Shown here: positions 14,038 to 22,400 of the stretch, one piece after another | Layout of the letters: the number at the start of each line of letters is the position of its first letter | How positions within the stretch are numbered: position 1 is the stretch's first letter | Notes under the pieces: generated by a model | What the model saw: only the letters and a program-made list of their open reading frames with translations | What the model was told of the DNA's origin: nothing | Databases searched by the model: none | DNA from: CAIXOA01 sp041653635 | GTDB lineage: Archaea > Micrarchaeota > Micrarchaeia > Anstonellales > Bilamarchaeaceae | DNA length: 64,000 nucleotides | NCBI GenBank assembly: GCA_041653635.1 | Contig: JBAZFC010000001.1 | Location: forward strand, 496,001 to 560,000 | Direction of reading: 5' to 3' | Position numbers and translations under genes: made by a program

Positions 14038-15555
14038 ATGAAGGATGCAGTAAGATACATAATCTCCCAGCTCCTCGCCGGCAGGAGCGACCTTGAGAAG
14101 ATAAAGTCCGAGGCATCGCGCTCCTTCCCCCTGAAAACATTTCCCCGCAATTCTGAAATCCTCGCCGCATTCCCGAAGGATAAGCTCACCACCCGCATCC
14201 TCTCCCTCCTGCGCAAGCGCCCCATGCGCACCCAATCCGGGGTCACCCCTGTCGCGATAATGGTGAAGCCCGAGGGCTCCTGCAAATGGTCCTGCATCTA
14301 CTGCCCATACACCGGAAAAGCGCCCAAGAGCTACACTGGGGAGGAGCCCGCCGCCCTCCGCGCGCGCCAGTCCAACTTCAATCCCGCAGTGCAGGTGCGC
14401 ACCCGCCTCCGCCACTACAGGGAGACGGGCCATCCAACCGGAAAATGCGAATTGATTGTGATGGGCGGCTCCTTCCTCTCCATGCCCCTCCCCTACCGGC
14501 GCTCTTTCATCAAATCCGCATACGAAGCGTTCAACGGGAGGCGCGCCCCCTCGCTCGCATCCGCAAAGAGGGCAAACGAAACCGCCAGGAACCGCGTCGT
14601 GGGCCTCACCATGGAAACCCGCCCCGACCTCTGCGGCAAAAAGGAGATACGCGAGATGCTCGGCTACGGGGCAACCAGGGTGGAACTGGGCGTGCAGCAC
14701 CCGGACGACACCATCTACAAAAAGATAAACCGCGGCCACGGCGTAAAGGAAGTGGTGCTAGCCACCTCCCTCCTGAAGGATTCCGCCTTCAAGGTCTGCT
14801 ATCACATAATGCCCGGCCTTCCAGGTTCGGATGAGAAGAAAGATGTACAAATGTTCAAGAAGCTCTTTTCCGACCCCCGCTTCCGCCCGGACATGCTCAA
14901 GATTTATCCCACGCTCGTCATGCCAAACACCCCGCTCTACGAAATCTGGAAAAGGGGCGAATACGAGCCCTATTCCGCGGAAAAGGCGGCAAAGGTAATA
15001 GCCGAGGCATACAGATACATCCCCCCATACGTACGGGTAATGCGCATACAGAGGGACATTCCGCTTCCGCAGATAGGCGCGGGCGTGAGGCACAGCAACC
15101 TCCGCGAATTGGTTGAAAAAGAAGCCGGCCCAATCCGGGAAATCCGCGCAAGGGAAGTGAAGGATGCGGATTTCAGCCCAGAAGATGCGGAACTTAAGAG
15201 AATTGATTACGCCGCAAGCGGAGGAAAGGAGGCATTCCTCTCATACGAAACCGGCGGCAAACTCATAGGGTTCCTCCGCCTCCGCATCCCCCGCAATCCT
15301 TTCCTCAAAGAAATCACCCGGCGCACCGCGCTCGTCCGCGAGCTGCACGTTTACGGCTCGGAGGCGCCCGTTGGCGGAAAAGGGAACGCGCAGCACAGGA
15401 ATTTCGGCTCCCTCCTACTCAATGAGGCGGAAAGAATAGCAAAAGAAGAATTCTCTGCCCGCAAAATGCTCATAATAAGCGGCGTAGGGGTAAGGCGCTA
15501 TTACATGGCGCGCGGCTATTCCCGCGACGGCCCATACGTATCAATGAAGCTCTAG
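14038..15555 (+). CDS. elp3: Elp3-like tRNA uridine(34) acetyltransferase
   Basis: 505 residues. The N-terminal half is a radical-SAM domain with the cluster-binding motif SCKWSCIYCP (Cys82, 86, 89) after VKPEG. It is followed by the Elp3-typical SYTGEEPAALRAR and the METRPD block. The C-terminal half is a GNAT domain with RELHVYG and the acetyl-CoA loop near QHRNFGSLLLNEAERIA, ending SGVGVRRYYMARGYSRDGPYV as in Elp3. The enzyme adds carboxymethyl groups to wobble U34 of tRNA; archaeal Elp3 acts alone. I start at ATG 14038 (GGTCCGGG just upstream); an upstream in-frame start overlaps the previous gene. It is convergent with, and overlaps by 15 bp, the next gene. Confidence 0.95.
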   Translation: MKDAVRYIISQLLAGRSDLEKIKSEASRSFPLKTFPRNSEILAAFPKDKLTTRILSLLRKRPMRTQSGVTPVAIMVKPEGSCKWSCIYCPYTGKAPKSYTGEEPAALRARQSNFNPAVQVRTRLRHYRETGHPTGKCELIVMGGSFLSMPLPYRRSFIKSAYEAFNGRRAPSLASAKRANETARNRVVGLTMETRPDLCGKKEIREMLGYGATRVELGVQHPDDTIYKKINRGHGVKEVVLATSLLKDSAFKVCYHIMPGLPGSDEKKDVQMFKKLFSDPRFRPDMLKIYPTLVMPNTPLYEIWKRGEYEPYSAEKAAKVIAEAYRYIPPYVRVMRIQRDIPLPQIGAGVRHSNLRELVEKEAGPIREIRAREVKDADFSPEDAELKRIDYAASGGKEAFLSYETGGKLIGFLRLRIPRNPFLKEITRRTALVRELHVYGSEAPVGGKGNAQHRNFGSLLLNEAERIAKEEFSARKMLIISGVGVRRYYMARGYSRDGPYVSMKL

Positions 15556-16365
15556 GTCGTTTATCTCCTGGTCGTATGCCGCGGTTATCTCCTTCCTTAC
15601 CTTCATATGGCCGAGGTACTTGTTCTGGAGGTCCTGGAACTCCTTCGTCTCCTCGTCGCTGAAGTTCTTCACCTGCTTCTCCGCGTTCTTTATCTGGAGC
15701 CTCACGCCGACCTTCTCCATCTCCACTTCGTTCTCCATATATTTGTCCAGGCTCTGCTTCGGTATCCACACATGGGAGTTGTTGAGCACAACCTTCTCTT
15801 CCTCCCATTTCTCCCCCGAGGGGACTATCTTCCCTTCCACAACCCTGCAGCACAGCCCCGCGCGGTTCAGCGCCGCAACTAACTTGCCCGCGTTCGGGCC
15901 GAAGGCGGACGCCTCCATTTCCGGCGCCTTCCCAGCCTTCACCGCCTCCGCGAGCTTCGCCCTCACTTCCGGCGCGACCGTCATCCCCATGAGCACTATT
16001 TTGCCGATTTCGTTCCTCGCTTCCACATTCGCCTTCAGCAGCTTCCCCCTCTCCCCAAGAATCTTGTACAAGTCCCCGCTCTTTGCCCTCAGCGCGGCAT
16101 CCAGGTCCTCCTCCTTCTGTTTCGCTATCTCCGCGCCCAGCTCCTCTATCCTCGCCTGGAAGGGCATATATACCTCTATGCCCTCGGTCTTCCTGCCCAG
16201 GGCGGCCATCTTCGCCTCCATCCCGGTTATCTCCCCGGAAATCTCCTTAGCCGCCTCCTGGTCCCCCTTCCTCAGCGCATAGCCTCTTCTATACCTAAGC
16301 TCCGCGACCTTTTTCCTAAGCTCTATGAGCCCGCCTATGTCACGCGGCGAAACCTTGTTGCCCAT
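15541..16365 (-). CDS. Coiled-coil protein of unknown function
   Basis: 274 residues, soluble, very rich in Lys, Glu and Ala. Coiled-coil-like stretches cover about residues 12-105 (RKKVAELRYRRGYALRKGDQ onwards) and 215-270, with a compact segment between them (LNRAGLCCRVVEGKIVPSGE). No catalytic motif is visible. The layout suggests a scaffold, tether or nucleic-acid-associated protein. The ATG at 16365 lies 14 nt after the stop of the exported Lon-like protease, with GGCGGTC before it, so the two form an operon. Its last 15 bp overlap the convergent elp3 gene. The family is not recognised. Confidence 0.65.
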   Translation of the reverse strand: MGNKVSPRDIGGLIELRKKVAELRYRRGYALRKGDQEAAKEISGEITGMEAKMAALGRKTEGIEVYMPFQARIEELGAEIAKQKEEDLDAALRAKSGDLYKILGERGKLLKANVEARNEIGKIVLMGMTVAPEVRAKLAEAVKAGKAPEMEASAFGPNAGKLVAALNRAGLCCRVVEGKIVPSGEKWEEEKVVLNNSHVWIPKQSLDKYMENEVEMEKVGVRLQIKNAEKQVKNFSDEETKEFQDLQNKYLGHMKVRKEITAAYDQEINDLELH

Positions 16366-16379
16366 CTGACCGCCGCATA

Positions 16380-17993
16380 CTATTCCATGATTAGTTTTTT
16401 AGCACTTCCTGCGCACAGTGCGGTGCCCAACGCGCCCAGCAGCACAAACGCGGGCAGGCAGATGCTCTCCCCGCGCTGCACGGGCTCCATCGGGGGCGCT
16501 TCATCCGCCCCCACCTCCTCCGCAACCGCGTCCATGTTCCTTGCGAAAACAATCATCCTGTATGCGTCCTCGTGCGAGCCCGTCTTCTCCATGTATTCGG
16601 AATGCCCCCTGAACACCCTGCCCCACACGCTAGTGCTCTCGTTCTCCATCATAAGCGCATAATCCTCGTCCGTTGCCCCGGCCTCCAGCGCATCGTCCCC
16701 CTCAACCATGCTCTTCGCGAACTCCAATTCGTAAATCGCGCCCGCGTATTTCCCCTCGTCATAAAGTTCCTGCCCCGCCTGCGCGTACTCCGCCCAGTCC
16801 CCGTAATCATCCGTATAGTTCAGCAGCCCCTCGGCGATGTTCCTCAGTTTCCGCCCATCCACCGCGTCCCCGCCTTCCTCGCTTTCCACCGCATACATAG
16901 CCTTCGCGGCCTCGCACCATGCCTTGCTGTATCCCATCTGGTACACGAGCAGGTATTCCTCGTCCTTGGTTTCCGGCTCAATGTCCACGTATTTCTCGTA
17001 GTTTCTCCTCGCCCTCATCTCTCGCGCCTCGCCGCCCATTATCCATTGATAATTCGCCGTGGTCGCGTTAGGCTCCTCCAGGGAATCCAGGCACGACTGC
17101 ACTTCTTCCTTCTTCGCCGCTATGTCCGGCTCGGCGACCTCCGCGATTGCGGACGCGGATATCCCGGTGAGGAATGCTCCGTTCGCAGCCGCATACTCAT
17201 ACCCCAGCCGCTCCAGCTCCTCGTGCTGCTCCGCCCTCGCCTCAAAGTATTCCCTCACCTGCTGGTCCTCTATTCGGGAAGCCGCCTCCATCTCCGAGCC
17301 TATCATGCCCGCGACTATGCCGTCCATGCCAGCGGCCTTCTCCCCTTCATACGGGGTTATGTTCTCCAGCGGCTCAACCTCCAAATCCAGGGGCCGCTCC
17401 TCCGGCTCAACCCCGTAAAAGAAGAATTCTATCGCTTCCGTCGCATTTGAAACCTCATAAATATCCACGCCGCTTATGCCGCGCAGCATCAATTTTTCCT
17501 CCACGGTCTGCAACGGGGTGACAAGGCTTTCCACGCCCGCAATCTTCGCGCTCAGCGCCTTCTCGTAAAGCCCGCCCACCGGCAGTATCTCGCCGCCATC
17601 CCCTATTGCGCCGGTGATTGTCGCATCATGGCTCATTTCCTCCCCGGTGAGCAGCGAATATGCCATGAGCATGAATGCCGCACCGGCAGAAGGGCCCTCC
17701 ACTCCTCCGGGGCTGTCCTCGTCGCTGACTTTCACAAGGAGGTCGCAGTCTTCCCCGCGCATGGAGAGACCGCGCGCAACGAACGCCGCGGTGACCAGGG
17801 ACTCCTGCGTGCTCGTCCCCACGGTTGGGCTCGCGCCCACGTACTCCATCCCGGTGCCCGGTATGCCCCTCATGGTTATGCCCACCAGCACCCCGCTCCC
17901 GTCGCTCACTGCGGGGAGGCTCATGTTCACCTCGCCTACGCACGCTGCGAAGGAGAGGGAAAACAGCAATAGGATTGAAAACAATCGTCGCAT
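16380..17993 (-). CDS. Exported Lon-type (S16) serine protease without AAA domain
   Basis: 537 residues. A signal peptide (MRRLFSILLLFSLSFAAC) leads into a Lon proteolytic domain at about 30-195. The catalytic Ser is in GVEGPSAGAAF (Ser102) and the Lys in GGLYEKALSAK (Lys145), the Ser-Lys dyad at the family's spacing. There is no AAA+ module, so it does not unfold substrates with ATP. Residues 215-500 form a helical Glu/Ala/Tyr-rich region of unknown fold, and a C-terminal helix (CLPAFVLLGALGTALCAG) anchors it with the protease outside. This matches the archaeal family I know as COG1750. It heads a two-gene operon with the coiled-coil protein. Confidence 0.85.
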   Translation of the reverse strand: MRRLFSILLLFSLSFAACVGEVNMSLPAVSDGSGVLVGITMRGIPGTGMEYVGASPTVGTSTQESLVTAAFVARGLSMRGEDCDLLVKVSDEDSPGGVEGPSAGAAFMLMAYSLLTGEEMSHDATITGAIGDGGEILPVGGLYEKALSAKIAGVESLVTPLQTVEEKLMLRGISGVDIYEVSNATEAIEFFFYGVEPEERPLDLEVEPLENITPYEGEKAAGMDGIVAGMIGSEMEAASRIEDQQVREYFEARAEQHEELERLGYEYAAANGAFLTGISASAIAEVAEPDIAAKKEEVQSCLDSLEEPNATTANYQWIMGGEAREMRARRNYEKYVDIEPETKDEEYLLVYQMGYSKAWCEAAKAMYAVESEEGGDAVDGRKLRNIAEGLLNYTDDYGDWAEYAQAGQELYDEGKYAGAIYELEFAKSMVEGDDALEAGATDEDYALMMENESTSVWGRVFRGHSEYMEKTGSHEDAYRMIVFARNMDAVAEEVGADEAPPMEPVQRGESICLPAFVLLGALGTALCAGSAKKLIME

Positions 17994-18022
17994 GATTGCC
18001 TTTTTTACCTACTCATTAAAAT

Positions 18023-19912
18023 TCATTTCTCTTCTTCCCAGAACTTTTTCATATAAGGGATAGGGTCTTCCGCCACTGCATACCTTTCGTTCGGAAGCAG
18101 CGTTCTATAATTCTTCCACCTGAACCTCTCGTCCATATACACCACTATCGCGCGGTCCTCGTCCTTCCTTATCGCCCTCCCCGCGGCCTGCACCGCCCGT
18201 ATCACTCCAGGATAAAGATATCCGTAATCCCACCCGCGCCCGAACTTCTCGTCGTAATACTCAATGAGCGCCTCCACCTCCATGCTCATCTCCTCAAGCG
18301 CAACCCCTACAACAACCGCGCACTTGATTTCCCCATTCGCATAATCTATCCCCTCGGCCATGCTCCCTCCCTGCACACCGCAGAGCACCCCTCCCTTCGC
18401 AAAATCCCTCAGCATCGCCCCGACTTCCGAGGGCTTCATCTTCTCCTTCTGCACGTGCATCCTTTCGCTCCGCATGAGGGGCACAACCCCCTGCAATACG
18501 TTATAGGATGGGAAAAACACAGCCGCCCCTCCAGGCGTTTCCGCGGCAATCCTGTCAATCATCCTCGCCATGCGCAGATATTCATCCGTGCTCCTTTTGG
18601 AATACCTCGTGGTGAATCCCTCAAGCAGTATGTTCATCCTATTTTTCTCTGGAAAGGGTGAAGGGTAACTCTTCAATGCACACCGCGCAGGGTCCAGCCC
18701 GAGCACGTCCCTGTGCATCTCTAGTGGAAGCAAAGTGCCGCTCATCAATATGGACGCATGCGTCTCATTCAGTTTGGAAGTGGAAACGCTCGGGTCCAGG
18801 AACTTTTTTGAGAGCACGTACCCGCGCATCGTCCTCCTGAGTATGCGTACCGTCTCCCTCCTATCCTTCTCGTTCCACCTCTCCAAAAATTTCGCGAACC
18901 TCAGCGCATGGCTCTTCCTTCCCGTGCGCTCAACGAACTGGAAGCCCAGCTCCGAGAACATATCTACTAATTCCTCAGGCTTCCCTTCCAGCTTTTCCAG
19001 AATAGAGTAAAATCCATCCTGCGAAACCAATTTTTCCCTTTCGCCCTCCGGCCCTCTTCCGCTACCGCATCTCTGCAACGGGCCGTCGGCCGAAGCCTCG
19101 CCCAATTCCGCACGCGCCCATTTGGAAAACGCGCCTTCCAAATCCGTCTTGAACCCCAGCGCCCTTGTTTCTTTATCTAATTTCCCCAAATAGAAATTAT
19201 TCGTAGATGAGGATAACTGGTCCCTTATCCTCTTGGCTAGATTGTGCGCCTCGTCTATTATCACTATTGAATCCTCAAACTTCTTCTTTATCTTCATCAA
19301 TAGCAGGTCCCTTATCTGCGGATGCATGAGATGGAAATAATCCGCGATAATGACATCCGCATCAGAAGCCATCCGGATTAGCCACTCGTACGGGCACGCC
19401 TCGCACTCCCTCCCCAGCGCGAGCAATTCCTCGTGCGATGGGCACGGCCCCGCCTTCTCCGAAATCTTCTTGAACAGGTAATCCGCCTTCGCCTCGCCCA
19501 CTTTTCCGTATCCCTTTGCGTTCCCGTGGAATATGCACTCTTCCTTTTTCCTCTTCCTCTCGCACGACTGGTAGAAGCTCTCATGGTCCAAATCCGAGAG
19601 GACGGGGTCCACGCACGCATACCTGCGCCCAATCAAATCCACGGCGCGCAAATCCAGCCCGTACTTTTCCCGCATCCCGCGCACAACCGATAGCGCAATC
19701 CTGTGCTGGGAAATTTTCGGAGTAAGAAAGAATACTGTTTTCCCGTGCTTCAGCGCATAGGTGATTGCGGGCGCGAGCACGGCATCCGTCTTCCCGAGCC
19801 CCACCGGCGCGTCCGCAAGCAGCAATTTCCTGTTCTCTATCGCCTCGTTCGCATCGTGGATGAGCGCGTCCTGGTGCTTCCGTATGCTCGGGTGCCTGAA
19901 ATAGATTTCCAC
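18023..19912 (-). CDS. XPD/Rad3-like superfamily 2 DNA helicase
   Basis: 629 residues. Motif I is LADAPVGLGKTDA (about 33-45), motif II is VIIDEAHNLAKR (DEAH at 220-223), and motif VI is QAAGRAIRKDEDRAIVV near the C-terminus. Six Cys between motifs Ia and II (100, 117, 126, 157, 170, 173) include the set that would hold the 4Fe-4S cluster of the XPD/DinG/FancJ group. These enzymes unwind DNA 5' to 3' in excision repair or R-loop and G-quadruplex removal. Archaeal genomes usually carry one XPD of this size. It is transcribed away from the tRNA-Gly gene, with 98 bp between. Confidence 0.9.
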   Translation of the reverse strand: MEIYFRHPSIRKHQDALIHDANEAIENRKLLLADAPVGLGKTDAVLAPAITYALKHGKTVFFLTPKISQHRIALSVVRGMREKYGLDLRAVDLIGRRYACVDPVLSDLDHESFYQSCERKRKKEECIFHGNAKGYGKVGEAKADYLFKKISEKAGPCPSHEELLALGRECEACPYEWLIRMASDADVIIADYFHLMHPQIRDLLLMKIKKKFEDSIVIIDEAHNLAKRIRDQLSSSTNNFYLGKLDKETRALGFKTDLEGAFSKWARAELGEASADGPLQRCGSGRGPEGEREKLVSQDGFYSILEKLEGKPEELVDMFSELGFQFVERTGRKSHALRFAKFLERWNEKDRRETVRILRRTMRGYVLSKKFLDPSVSTSKLNETHASILMSGTLLPLEMHRDVLGLDPARCALKSYPSPFPEKNRMNILLEGFTTRYSKRSTDEYLRMARMIDRIAAETPGGAAVFFPSYNVLQGVVPLMRSERMHVQKEKMKPSEVGAMLRDFAKGGVLCGVQGGSMAEGIDYANGEIKCAVVVGVALEEMSMEVEALIEYYDEKFGRGWDYGYLYPGVIRAVQAAGRAIRKDEDRAIVVYMDERFRWKNYRTLLPNERYAVAEDPIPYMKKFWEEEK

Positions 19913-20010
19913 GGAGTAGTTTCGTCTTTCAGGTTAAAAACATTCGCGGGGCGGGATGCCAGTGAAAGCCATAAAAACAATTCCCCAATATATCTAATAA
20001 CATCATTCTA

Positions 20011-20081
20011 GCGGCTGTAGTCTAGCGGTAGGATTTTGGCTTCCCAAGCCAACGACCCGGGTTCGATCCCCGGCAGCCGCA
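20011..20081 (+). tRNA. tRNA-Gly (anticodon CCC)
   Basis: A cloverleaf can be drawn: acceptor GCGGCTG/CAGCCGC, anticodon stem TTGGC/GCCAA around loop TTCCCAA (anticodon CCC), T arm CCGGG-TTCGATC-CCCGG, discriminator A at 20081. No CCA is encoded and there is no intron. TATA-like AATATATC lies about 25 bp upstream. The dCMP deaminase fusion gene starts 10 bp after it, probably on the same transcript. Confidence 0.95.
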
Positions 20082-20091
20082 AGGTGCTAAA

Positions 20092-21093
20092 ATGTCATTA
20101 ATACTCGGCCTCACAGGGGAAAATTGCAGCGGAAAAGGGATAAGCGCGGAATACCTGAAGAAGCGCGGCTTCTATTACCTATCATTATCCGATTTCATCA
20201 GGGAAGAGCTGGCGGAACAGAACGAGGAAATCACCCGCGAGTCCATGATTGCGAAAGGGAACGACCTGCGCGCACGCTTCGGGCAGGGCATCCTCGCCCA
20301 GCGCGCCGTGCAGAAGATGGAGAAGGACCGCAATTACATCGTGGATTCCATCCGCAACCCCGGCGAGGTAAAAGAGCTGAAAAAGCTCAAGAACTTCGTG
20401 CTCGTCCATGTGCATGCCCCCCCGGAAATCCGCTTTGAAAGGATGAAGGCAAGGAAAAGGGAGAGCGACCCCCAGACCTTTGAGGCGTTCAAGATAATAG
20501 AGGAGGCGGAGATGAAGAAGGAGGGCCAGAACCTCGGCGAGACCGTTAAGATGGCGGACAGGAAAATAGAGAACAGCGCGCAGCAGCAGGACCTGTACGG
20601 CAAATGGGACGCGTTGCTCTCCCAGCTCTCCAAGGAGTTCCACTCCGACCGCCCCTCCTGGGACGAGTATTTCATGAGCATCGCGAAGCAGGTCGCCACG
20701 CGCAGCAACTGCATAAAGAGAAAAGTCGCGGCGGTAATCGTCCGCGACAAGAGGATAATCTCCACCGGCTACAACGGCACGCCCCGCGGCACGAAGAACT
20801 GCAACGAGGGAGGATGCCCGCGCTGCAACAACTTCGCCGAAAGCGGAACGAAATTGGAGGAGTGCTACTGCGCACACGGGGAGGAGAATGCAATCGTGCA
20901 AGCCGCGTATCATGGCATAAGCGTGAAGGATTCCACGATATACACGACCTTCTGCCCATGCCTTTACTGCACCAGGATGATAATCAACGCGGGCATAAAG
21001 GAGGTGGTCTATAATGCGGACTATCCCCTGCATGAGAGCGCCTTGAAACTATTGGAGGAAGCTGGCGTAACAGTAAGGAAGATGAAAATTTAG
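20092..21093 (+). CDS. Kinase-like P-loop domain fused to dCMP deaminase
   Basis: 333 residues. Residues 1-165 are a P-loop domain of the dephospho-CoA/nucleoside-monophosphate kinase type: LGLTGENCSGKGISAEYL (P-loop 9-16) and a lid-like Arg-rich part around RFERMKARKRE. Residues 185-333 are a deoxycytidylate deaminase: zinc ligands in CAHGEENAIVQ (His262, Glu264 as proton shuttle) and CPCLYCTRM (Cys290, Cys293), with a second Cys set (NCNEGGCPRC) as in ComEB-type enzymes. The deaminase makes dUMP for thymidylate synthesis. The kinase part could phosphorylate or sense nucleotides. The domain order is also that of the phage-defence deaminase AvcD, which is longer. A housekeeping role is the simpler reading. 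Confidence 0.85.
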   Translation: MSLILGLTGENCSGKGISAEYLKKRGFYYLSLSDFIREELAEQNEEITRESMIAKGNDLRARFGQGILAQRAVQKMEKDRNYIVDSIRNPGEVKELKKLKNFVLVHVHAPPEIRFERMKARKRESDPQTFEAFKIIEEAEMKKEGQNLGETVKMADRKIENSAQQQDLYGKWDALLSQLSKEFHSDRPSWDEYFMSIAKQVATRSNCIKRKVAAVIVRDKRIISTGYNGTPRGTKNCNEGGCPRCNNFAESGTKLEECYCAHGEENAIVQAAYHGISVKDSTIYTTFCPCLYCTRMIINAGIKEVVYNADYPLHESALKLLEEAGVTVRKMKI

Positions 21094-22286
21094 ATTCTCT
21101 TCGCGCCGGTCATGCCCCACCAGGTGCTCGCGGCCACGACTATGAATATTATCGCAAGCGCACCCGTTGGTATGATAACCTGCGTGAGCGACTCCTCCGG
21201 CTTTTCGTATGTGGGCCTCGCGTATTCCGTTCCTCCCTGCGCATAATATGCACCTTCCTCCGCCGCCTCCTGCTCCCCCGCGGCCCTGCTCAGCAGCTCC
21301 CTGCTGTAGTTGATGGTATGGTTGAAATCATCCGTAAGGACCAGCGTTAGGTTGTGCCTCCCGATTCCGGAATAGGAATAATTCTCCTCGTACAGGTACC
21401 TGAAGCTCTCGTTATTGTGAATCAGGGGGGTGGGCGAATATACTATCTCATGCTCGCCCATCGTCACGTTCGTATTGTTGTAATCCTGGCTGGAGTTGAT
21501 GAACCACGTGCCAAATGTATCATTGTAAATGCTGAAATTCAGCACGTGTGCGCTGCCCACTTTCACCCCGTCCAGATAGACCTCGCTTTTGTAAAATCTT
21601 TTATTGCTGAAAACCAGGTTGTCAAAATGGTTGTTCCTGTACCATTGCTCGCCCAGCACGGGGCGGGCGGTGAAGAAGGTGACGTTTCCGTTCTCCACGT
21701 AATATGAAATATTTGCAGTCCCGTTCCTGCTGATGCTCCGGAAATATTCGCAGGGGGGGTGCTCTTCCACATAATTATATGTTGCATTGTACTCCAGCAC
21801 CACCTCCAGCTTCTCGGTCGCGTTGTACCTCTCCATCCGCGTCGCGTTCAGCGTGAGGTTGAAATAATGTATCTCCCCCGGCCCCTTGTCAGTCCAGTCC
21901 AGCAGCGTTTCGTTATCCACCTTAATGGTGAAGGAATAGTCCACGCCCTCTATCGTAAAATCGCCGCCATCCTCATCCGCAAGGCAGTTGCCACTACCCT
22001 CGATTGGACCAGGGAAGAAGACCGTTCCGGAATTATTCTCGCCCCACGTCCAGAGCACATGGTAGATGCCCGCATCCGCCGGCACCCTGCCCTCAACCGA
22101 GGGGAACACTCCAATGAGCGTCGCGTTGAAATACGGGTCCGCCGCAGCCCCATCCGGAATGATGTCCGCGAGGCCCAGCAGGAAGGACGCGTTGTTGAAA
22201 TTGTGCTCCATCACTTCCGCCATGGGCGGGTCGGTGTATGCAAAGGAAACCGCGAGCACGCAGAGCAGAAGTAACGCCTTTTTCAC
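21090..22286 (-). CDS. Sequon-rich exported protein with C-terminal anchor
   Basis: 398 residues: a signal peptide (MKKALLLLCVLAVSFAYT), a large extracytoplasmic region with many N-x-S/T sequons (for example NNAS, NATL, NNSG, NETL, NLTL, NATR, NGTANIS), and a C-terminal transmembrane helix (VIIPTGALAIIFIVVAAS) followed by a short basic tail. Sequon density suggests heavy N-glycosylation by the archaeal AglB pathway. The middle part looks like jelly-roll or Ig-type beta strands. It is convergent with the deaminase gene (4-bp overlap of the ends) and divergent from the giant beta-helix protein, with both promoters in the 114 bp between. Family unknown; probably a surface protein. Confidence 0.7.
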   Translation of the reverse strand: MKKALLLLCVLAVSFAYTDPPMAEVMEHNFNNASFLLGLADIIPDGAAADPYFNATLIGVFPSVEGRVPADAGIYHVLWTWGENNSGTVFFPGPIEGSGNCLADEDGGDFTIEGVDYSFTIKVDNETLLDWTDKGPGEIHYFNLTLNATRMERYNATEKLEVVLEYNATYNYVEEHPPCEYFRSISRNGTANISYYVENGNVTFFTARPVLGEQWYRNNHFDNLVFSNKRFYKSEVYLDGVKVGSAHVLNFSIYNDTFGTWFINSSQDYNNTNVTMGEHEIVYSPTPLIHNNESFRYLYEENYSYSGIGRHNLTLVLTDDFNHTINYSRELLSRAAGEQEAAEEGAYYAQGGTEYARPTYEKPEESLTQVIIPTGALAIIFIVVAASTWWGMTGAKRI

Positions 22287-22400
22287 GGCATTCTTTTTTC
22301 CTTAATCATTAATAATCCTGCTCTACGCGTGCGCGCGTTCGTGGGCACGCCTAAACCTTTATATACCTCATTACTGATTTCTGCACGGGTTGGCGCTTCC

